Positions 6,242 to 10,227 of a stretch of DNA of 10,227 nucleotides are shown in pieces (within the stretch, counting starts at the first letter, position 1; each line of letters opens with the position of its first letter). A program made the translations under genes and the position numbers. The notes under the pieces were generated by a model, which saw only the letters and a program-made list of their open reading frames with translations, searched no databases and had not been told where the DNA came from. The stretch comes from an uncultured Treponema sp. (GTDB lineage Bacteria; Spirochaetota; Spirochaetia; Treponematales; Treponemataceae): positions 1-10,227 of the forward strand of contig CAJPOH010000013.1 of the NCBI GenBank assembly GCA_905372205.1, read 5' to 3'.

Positions 6242-6247
6242 TATAAT
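6242..6247 (+). promoter_or_regulatory. Candidate -10 box of the secG gene run
   Basis: Perfect TATAAT, 109 bp before the secG start in the 187-bp gap after the Rpn gene. No good -35 is seen at 16-18 bp, though TG lies just upstream at near extended -10 spacing. It leaves a leader of about 100 nt. Confidence 0.4.
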
Positions 6248-6253
6248 GCTAAA

Positions 6254-6266
6254 ATCCATGATGGAT
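6254..6266 (+). promoter_or_regulatory. Operator-like palindrome behind the secG -10 box
   Basis: ATCCAT-G-ATGGAT is a perfect 6-bp inverted repeat with a single central base, placed where transcription from the TATAAT at 6242 would start. The position suits a repressor site; the regulator is unknown and chance is possible. Confidence 0.35.
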
Positions 6267-6356
6267 ACAATTCGAACTATTGATTAAAATAATCTTTTGA
6301 TGTAACCTACAAAGTCTATTGTAATTCGGATGTTTTCCCTAAAATGAGGAGAGGCT

Positions 6357-6860
6357 ATGGTAGCTTTGAATGTTATATTGCTAGTTTTGTTTGTTGTTGC
6401 TTGTTTATTGATTGTGTTTTTGGTTCTTCTTCAGAACGAAGAAGGAGATAGTATTGGAGGGCTTTTTGCAGGAGGTAGTAATTCTGCTTTTGGTTCCAAA
6501 TCAGGTAACGTTTTAACCAAAGCAACATACATTTTGGTCACGATTTTTTTTGTTTCTAGCTTTTTGCTTGCATTTCTCAATAGAACATCTTATGGAAGTA
6601 TTCAAGGAGTGCAAGAAGAAGGGCAAAAGATTCAAAACGAAGGTGCAGAGCCTTGGTATGACACTGAAACAAAGGTAGAAAACAAAGAAGAGGCTATGCC
6701 AGAAGAAACATCTACCGAAAATTCTCCTTCCACAGATGATCCTTCTTCTGCAGAGCAATCTCCTTCTGACGAAAATTCTTCTGCGGAACAGACCATTCCT
6801 AACGAAACACCTTCTGCTACTGGCGAAGTTACTTCTGATGAATCGACGAAAGCTGAGTAG
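6357..6860 (+). CDS. secG: SecG, preprotein translocase subunit
   Basis: A 167-aa protein. SecG is the small inner-membrane partner of SecYE that assists SecA-driven export. Two membrane segments lie at about residues 2-24 and 58-76. Between them is the SecG signature: LLQNEEGDSIGGLFAGG, then SNSAFGSK and the turn into the second helix. From about residue 80 the protein continues as a roughly 85-residue acidic tail rich in Ser, Glu, Pro and Thr, making it about twice the length of typical bacterial SecG. GAGGAG lies 6 nt before the ATG. It heads a same-strand run; the next gene starts 36 bp after its stop. The tail should be disordered; whether it faces the periplasm cannot be told from sequence alone, although an even number of membrane segments puts both termini on the same side. 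Confidence 0.93.
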   Translation: MVALNVILLVLFVVACLLIVFLVLLQNEEGDSIGGLFAGGSNSAFGSKSGNVLTKATYILVTIFFVSSFLLAFLNRTSYGSIQGVQEEGQKIQNEGAEPWYDTETKVENKEEAMPEETSTENSPSTDDPSSAEQSPSDENSSAEQTIPNETPSATGEVTSDESTKAE

Positions 6861-6896
6861 GCAGAAACTTTGGCAAATTAAAAAGAGGAATATTTT

Positions 6897-7373
6897 ATGC
6901 TTCTTGCTAGTGTTTTTCATCCAGATATTATAAAAGTACCTTTAGAAAGTATTGAAAAAGCTGAGGTTTTTGAAGAATTGGTGGATGTTTATGTACGCTA
7001 TGATTCTTCTGCAAACAGAAACACTGTTTTAAGAGCATTGTTGGCTAGAGAAGCACAGGGAACCACTGGTATAAAAAAGGGGATTGCCTTGCCTCATGCT
7101 CGAATAGTGGGACTAAAAAAACCAATAGGAATTGTAGGTGTTTCTAAAAAAGGAATTCATTACGATTCGATAGATGGGAGTCCTGTGTATTTGGTGTTTA
7201 TGTTGCTTTCAAATCCTGAAAAATGTGATGAACATTTGCGTATCTTAACTAGTGTGAATTCACTTATAAACGACACTAAATTCTTAAATGATATGCTAGA
7301 ACAAAACACGGGAGAGGCTGTTTATAATCTTATTTCAAAGTATGAAGTGGCTATGCTGGAGAGTGATTTTTAA
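6897..7373 (+). CDS. PTS EIIA domain protein, fructose/nitrogen type (PtsN-like)
   Basis: A 158-aa single-domain protein of the PTS EIIA type 2 family (fructose/mannitol EIIA and EIIA-Ntr). The phosphorylation site is His67 in GIALPHAR, preceded by the usual TTGIKKG segment. The C-terminal HLRILTSVNSLINDTKFLNDML helix region is also typical. EIIA-Ntr proteins usually act as phosphorylation-dependent regulators rather than sugar carriers, and no EIIB or EIIC is next to it, so a regulatory role is inferred. GAGGA lies 7 nt before the ATG. It sits between secG and the V-ATPase genes, only 2 nt from the latter, so it is probably co-expressed with the ATPase. Confidence 0.88.
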   Translation: MLLASVFHPDIIKVPLESIEKAEVFEELVDVYVRYDSSANRNTVLRALLAREAQGTTGIKKGIALPHARIVGLKKPIGIVGVSKKGIHYDSIDGSPVYLVFMLLSNPEKCDEHLRILTSVNSLINDTKFLNDMLEQNTGEAVYNLISKYEVAMLESDF

Positions 7374-7375
7374 AA

Positions 7376-7708
7376 ATGAAAGAGGACATATTTAATAGTC
7401 TCTTAGATGTGGAACAAGATGCTAGTAATATGGTGTTTGAAGCACAGGTAGAAGCTGACGACAAAATTACAAGTGTAAAAAAAGAAATTGATGAAAAATA
7501 TAGATTGCTTCATGACGAAATAGTGGCAAGATTAGAGGATGATTTTGAAAAACAGAAGATCTCTATTGATGCAGCTGCTACTAAAGAGCTCCAAACTTAT
7601 CAAGATATCTTAACTTCTGTCAAGCCTAATTTTGACGCATTTAATAATGTTTTGGACAGTTACTTTTTTTTAGAGGTATCCTCAAAAAATGCACGATCCG
7701 ACCACTAA
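7376..7708 (+). CDS. Small V-type ATPase peripheral stalk subunit, G/H-like
   Basis: A 110-aa protein, mostly charged heptad-like helix (about residues 5-75: repeated A, E, K, D with spaced hydrophobics, such as EAQVEADDKI), as expected for a coiled-coil stator protein. Its size and place directly before subunit C fit the G/H-type peripheral stalk subunits of A/V-type ATPases; it is too short for a full subunit E, which has a globular C-terminal domain. The start lies 2 nt after the EIIA stop with no strong Shine-Dalgarno close by, suggesting coupled translation. Its end overlaps the subunit C gene by 20 nt. A run of eight T (7664-7671) lies near the 3' end. The assignment depends partly on context. 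Confidence 0.6.
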   Translation: MKEDIFNSLLDVEQDASNMVFEAQVEADDKITSVKKEIDEKYRLLHDEIVARLEDDFEKQKISIDAAATKELQTYQDILTSVKPNFDAFNNVLDSYFFLEVSSKNARSDH

Positions 7709-8708
7709 AGACTATGTTTTTGCGAAAGCTCATGGTATGTGGGCTTCTTCTTTTATTTCTGGACGTGTTGCAGAAATACGAAATGCTAAATCTATAGGAG
7801 ATTTGTATAGAGTGGTTTTCGAAGAAGACCCACCACTTATTCCAGAAGCTTCTTTAACGGATTTAATGGAAGAAAAACTAACAATGCGAACAATAGAACA
7901 CTACATAAAACTTCTTTCAATCTATGATAGATCATACGATCTTTTGAATTTTCTTCTATACGAATACGAGTTGATCAACTTGAAAGTCGCAATGGCTCAA
8001 CTAAGAGAAAAAAACGAAGACACATCTTTTATCATAGATATACGTTCTTATTCTCCACTCAAATGGTCTTTATGGCCATCAATCAAAGATGTAACAAAAG
8101 ATTCCTTATTTTCTCACTTTTCTGATGTAGTTTCTGTTGAAAAACAAGTAGAAAAAGAAATGCAACTAGACAATGTTTATTATAAGGCAATGTGGGACGC
8201 ACTTTATTCTCTTTCTAAAGATGATTATGATGCATGTTATAAACTTGTTACTAAAGAATTCCTTTTGCATAATATAGTTTGGGTATTGAGACTTCGCTTT
8301 TATTATGGCTTTAGAGAAGAGCAATTAGAAAAATATTTACTCGGGGCATGGGATAAGAAGAGTAAAAAACTCTTGTGTGAACCATGCTATTTTGCTTTTG
8401 ATGCAACACTAAATGATAGAGATGCATGGAAAGATTGGAAGTTTGAATGGTTAATCAATCCATATCAAGAAGATGCTGAGTGGCATCTTGACCCACGATA
8501 TGCACAGTCTGTTGCAGATAGATATTTATACAATTTAGCTTTGAAAAGTTTTCATAATAGTAGTAATCCTGTATCTCTTTTATTTTCTTTTTTTAAATTG
8601 AAGCGTGGAGAAGAATATTTTATAAGGCAAGAATTAGAAAAATTAAAAGTTGGAAAAAGCATGCCTTTTGAAGCTGTTATGGAAGATGGAGTACAAGAAA
8701 ATGCGTAA
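7689..8708 (+). CDS. V-type ATPase subunit C (AC39/d type)
   Basis: A 339-aa protein of the ATP-synt_C / AC39 family, the wedge-shaped subunit that joins the central stalk to the rotor ring of A/V-type ATPases. The N-terminal YVFAKAHGMWASSFISGRVAE with following short helices, and the middle region YDLLNFLLYEYELINLKVAM, fit the all-helical family architecture of about 330-350 residues. No membrane segment is visible. The ATG lies 20 nt inside the preceding gene in another frame, and the 3' end overlaps subunit I by 8 nt. AGAGG lies 12 nt before the ATG, a long spacing. Treponemes carry V-type rather than F-type ATPases, which fits the context. Confidence 0.83.
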   Translation: MHDPTTKDYVFAKAHGMWASSFISGRVAEIRNAKSIGDLYRVVFEEDPPLIPEASLTDLMEEKLTMRTIEHYIKLLSIYDRSYDLLNFLLYEYELINLKVAMAQLREKNEDTSFIIDIRSYSPLKWSLWPSIKDVTKDSLFSHFSDVVSVEKQVEKEMQLDNVYYKAMWDALYSLSKDDYDACYKLVTKEFLLHNIVWVLRLRFYYGFREEQLEKYLLGAWDKKSKKLLCEPCYFAFDATLNDRDAWKDWKFEWLINPYQEDAEWHLDPRYAQSVADRYLYNLALKSFHNSSNPVSLLFSFFKLKRGEEYFIRQELEKLKVGKSMPFEAVMEDGVQENA

Positions 8709-10227
8709 AGATAGAAAAATGAAGTTGTTAGAGTTAGTCATTCTAAAAGACGATATTAATACTGCTATGGAATATCTAGGCAAGTCTGGTGCTTTTCAAA
8801 TGTATAAGAAAGATGTTGAAGAAACGCAAGTTGCCAACCCATACAAAGACATTTTTGATCATCTTAGAGTGTGTGCGTCTTATTTAGAGCTAAAAACAGA
8901 CTCTTTAACTCTCGATGATGCATCTTTCCCAAGCAAAGAAGATAGTGATGAGGCACAAAGAATTATTAACGAAGTGAATGAAATGCAACACTCGCAAGCA
9001 GAGCTTGACTTGCTATTAGAAAGAGCTGAAGCAGCCTATAATGAAGCAAACGCTTTTTCACGCCTAAAGCTACCATACAATGAGGTTGATGCACTAACAT
9101 TCTTAACAATTCGCATAGGTAAGATTCCTCCTTCTTCTTTTGAATCTCTTAATTTTTCAGTTGGAAGTAGAGCTTTGATTATTCCACTCAATGAAGATGG
9201 TTCCAAAATAGTTGCTGCCTCTTCAAAAAAAGGTCGTTTCGCACTAGATACTGAGTTGAAGAAAGTTGACTTTGTTCCTATGGAAATTCCCAAAGACTTT
9301 AAGGGCATGCCAGGTGATATTTTAGAAGCTCTCACAGACAAAATCAAAGAACAAAGAAAAAATATTGCTGAGTTGAAAGAAAAAACTAGTGCCTATGCTT
9401 CTTCCAATGAAAAGCTTATAATAGACTTACTCAAAAAAATGTCGCTGGCATATCAAGTTCTTCATGCAAGATTTAGCCTTGACGAAGCTCAGGAAGTATA
9501 CAGATTGCGAGGCTGGGTTGCTTCATCAGATGTTGCCACTATTGCAAATGACTTAAATAAACTTGCTTTAGGACGCATTGCAATACAAGCTTATGAAACT
9601 GATGAAGTACCTGATGTAAAAAATGGAATAGAAAAAGTGCCTGTCAATTATAAACACAATAAAGTTGTAAAAAGTTTTGAAAGAATGGTATTTAGCTATG
9701 GTATTCCCCTTTATGGAACCATTGATCCAACTCCAATAGTTGCAGTTTTATTCACGTTGCTTTTTGGAATAATGTTTGGCGACTTAGGGCAAGGAATGGT
9801 GATTTTCTTTGTTGGGATTTTTCTTTATTTTTCTAAAGCCTATTTTATAAAAGAGTGGAAAAAGTTTAGCTTTGTTTTTATGGGAATGGGACTATCTAGT
9901 ATGATTATGGGGCTTTTAACAGGAGAGTTTTTTACCGATCACACTCTTTTAATTCCTTTTAGTCGAGCTGTTACAGGGCTTTTTGGAAAACCCCAAGACC
10001 ATATTTTGCATTTGATGCCTGAAAGTGGAGCAATTTTGAAGCTTATGTATTTTTTTGCATTCACTATGTTTATAGGCTTTATCATCAATTCACTTGGAAT
10101 CATAATCAATATAGTAAACAACATAAAACTTAAAAGAATAGAGAAAGTGTTACTTGGAAAAACAGGCTTGGTAGGGCTTGCATTTTTTTGGTATGTAGTT
10201 TTTATGGTGGTTCGTATTGCTTTTATG
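8701..10227 (+). CDS. V-type ATPase subunit I (a-type), 3' end missing
   Basis: Open from the ATG at 8701 to the window edge, 509 codons with no stop; about 100 or more residues should be missing. Subunit I is the membrane stator that forms the ion half-channels next to the rotor ring. The N-terminal cytoplasmic half has long helical regions (about residues 75-115 and 205-250). The membrane half starts at about residue 343 with TPIVAVLFTLLFGIMFGDLG; the FGDxGQG motif (residues 359-365) is a family hallmark. Further membrane segments follow around 368-378, 387-407, 446-472 and 485-509. GGAG lies about 10 nt before the start. The gene overlaps subunit C by 8 nt. An internal ATG at codon 7 is an alternative start. 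Confidence 0.9.
   Translation, partial: MRKDRKMKLLELVILKDDINTAMEYLGKSGAFQMYKKDVEETQVANPYKDIFDHLRVCASYLELKTDSLTLDDASFPSKEDSDEAQRIINEVNEMQHSQAELDLLLERAEAAYNEANAFSRLKLPYNEVDALTFLTIRIGKIPPSSFESLNFSVGSRALIIPLNEDGSKIVAASSKKGRFALDTELKKVDFVPMEIPKDFKGMPGDILEALTDKIKEQRKNIAELKEKTSAYASSNEKLIIDLLKKMSLAYQVLHARFSLDEAQEVYRLRGWVASSDVATIANDLNKLALGRIAIQAYETDEVPDVKNGIEKVPVNYKHNKVVKSFERMVFSYGIPLYGTIDPTPIVAVLFTLLFGIMFGDLGQGMVIFFVGIFLYFSKAYFIKEWKKFSFVFMGMGLSSMIMGLLTGEFFTDHTLLIPFSRAVTGLFGKPQDHILHLMPESGAILKLMYFFAFTMFIGFIINSLGIIINIVNNIKLKRIEKVLLGKTGLVGLAFFWYVVFMVVRIAFM

Noticed and set aside
6513..6920. Minus-strand 135-codon open frame opposite secG
   Set aside because: It is the antisense of the low-complexity Ser/Glu tail, giving Arg- and Cys-rich nonsense with no start signal.
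7664..7690. Slippage at the T8 run joining the small stalk subunit to subunit C
   Set aside because: The frame of subunit C has a TAG (7671-7673) right after the T run, so loss of one T would end translation at once. Ordinary overlapping starts explain the layout better.
9036..9347. Minus-strand 103-codon open frame opposite the subunit I gene
   Set aside because: The plus strand carries the continuous subunit I frame with family motifs; the antisense frame has no supporting signal.

Overview
The window looks like chromosomal DNA from a host-associated treponeme (Treponema, oral or denticola-like). The sequence is AT-rich. It carries spirochaete-type lipoprotein signals, two Rpn/PD-(D/E)XK 'putative transposase' genes of a type common in Treponema, and a secG - PTS EIIA - V-type ATPase gene run. 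Genus is inferred from gene content only.

Left part (1-5000, minus strand): after the start of an Rpn-family gene (1-80) come three tandem paralogous lipoprotein genes, transcribed from right to left: 4964-3462, 3355-1862 and 1588-344. Each has a lipobox signal peptide, an InlB-B-repeat-like beta module, one or two further beta modules and a C-terminal thioredoxin-fold domain. In the first and third, the thioredoxin domain is interrupted by a single in-frame UGA exactly where the middle paralog has the first Cys of its CxxC motif. Both UGAs are followed, after exactly 11 nt, by a 6-bp hairpin with a GUU loop whose base pairs co-vary. This is the geometry of a bacterial SECIS element, so both genes are best read as selenoproteins (UxxC) of 500 and 414 aa that ordinary gene callers would split in two. 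The middle gene reads Cys (UGU) at that site and keeps a degraded copy of the same hairpin, which looks like a fossil SECIS. Gene 3 and gene 1 are followed by near-identical terminator hairpins. The space between gene 2 and gene 1 holds a 199-bp element (1644-1842) made of nested inverted repeats closed by a 10-bp terminal stem.

Middle (4965-6356): a 5' region shared by gene 3 (leftward) and a complete Rpn-family nuclease gene (rightward, 5285-6169), then the secG promoter region. Both Rpn genes have a -10-like hexamer exactly 6 bp before the ATG and no visible Shine-Dalgarno, suggesting leaderless mRNAs.

Right part (6357-10227, plus strand): a compact gene run with secG (long acidic Ser/Glu/Pro tail), a PtsN-like EIIA protein, then V-type ATPase subunits: a small G/H-like peripheral stalk protein, subunit C (AC39/d type) and subunit I (cut by the window end). 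Spacing is tight (2-nt gap, then 20-nt and 8-nt overlaps), so translation is probably coupled and the missing ATPase subunits should follow beyond the right edge.

The most notable content is the tandem family of lipid-anchored, envelope-located thioredoxin-like proteins with two Sec members and one Cys member.
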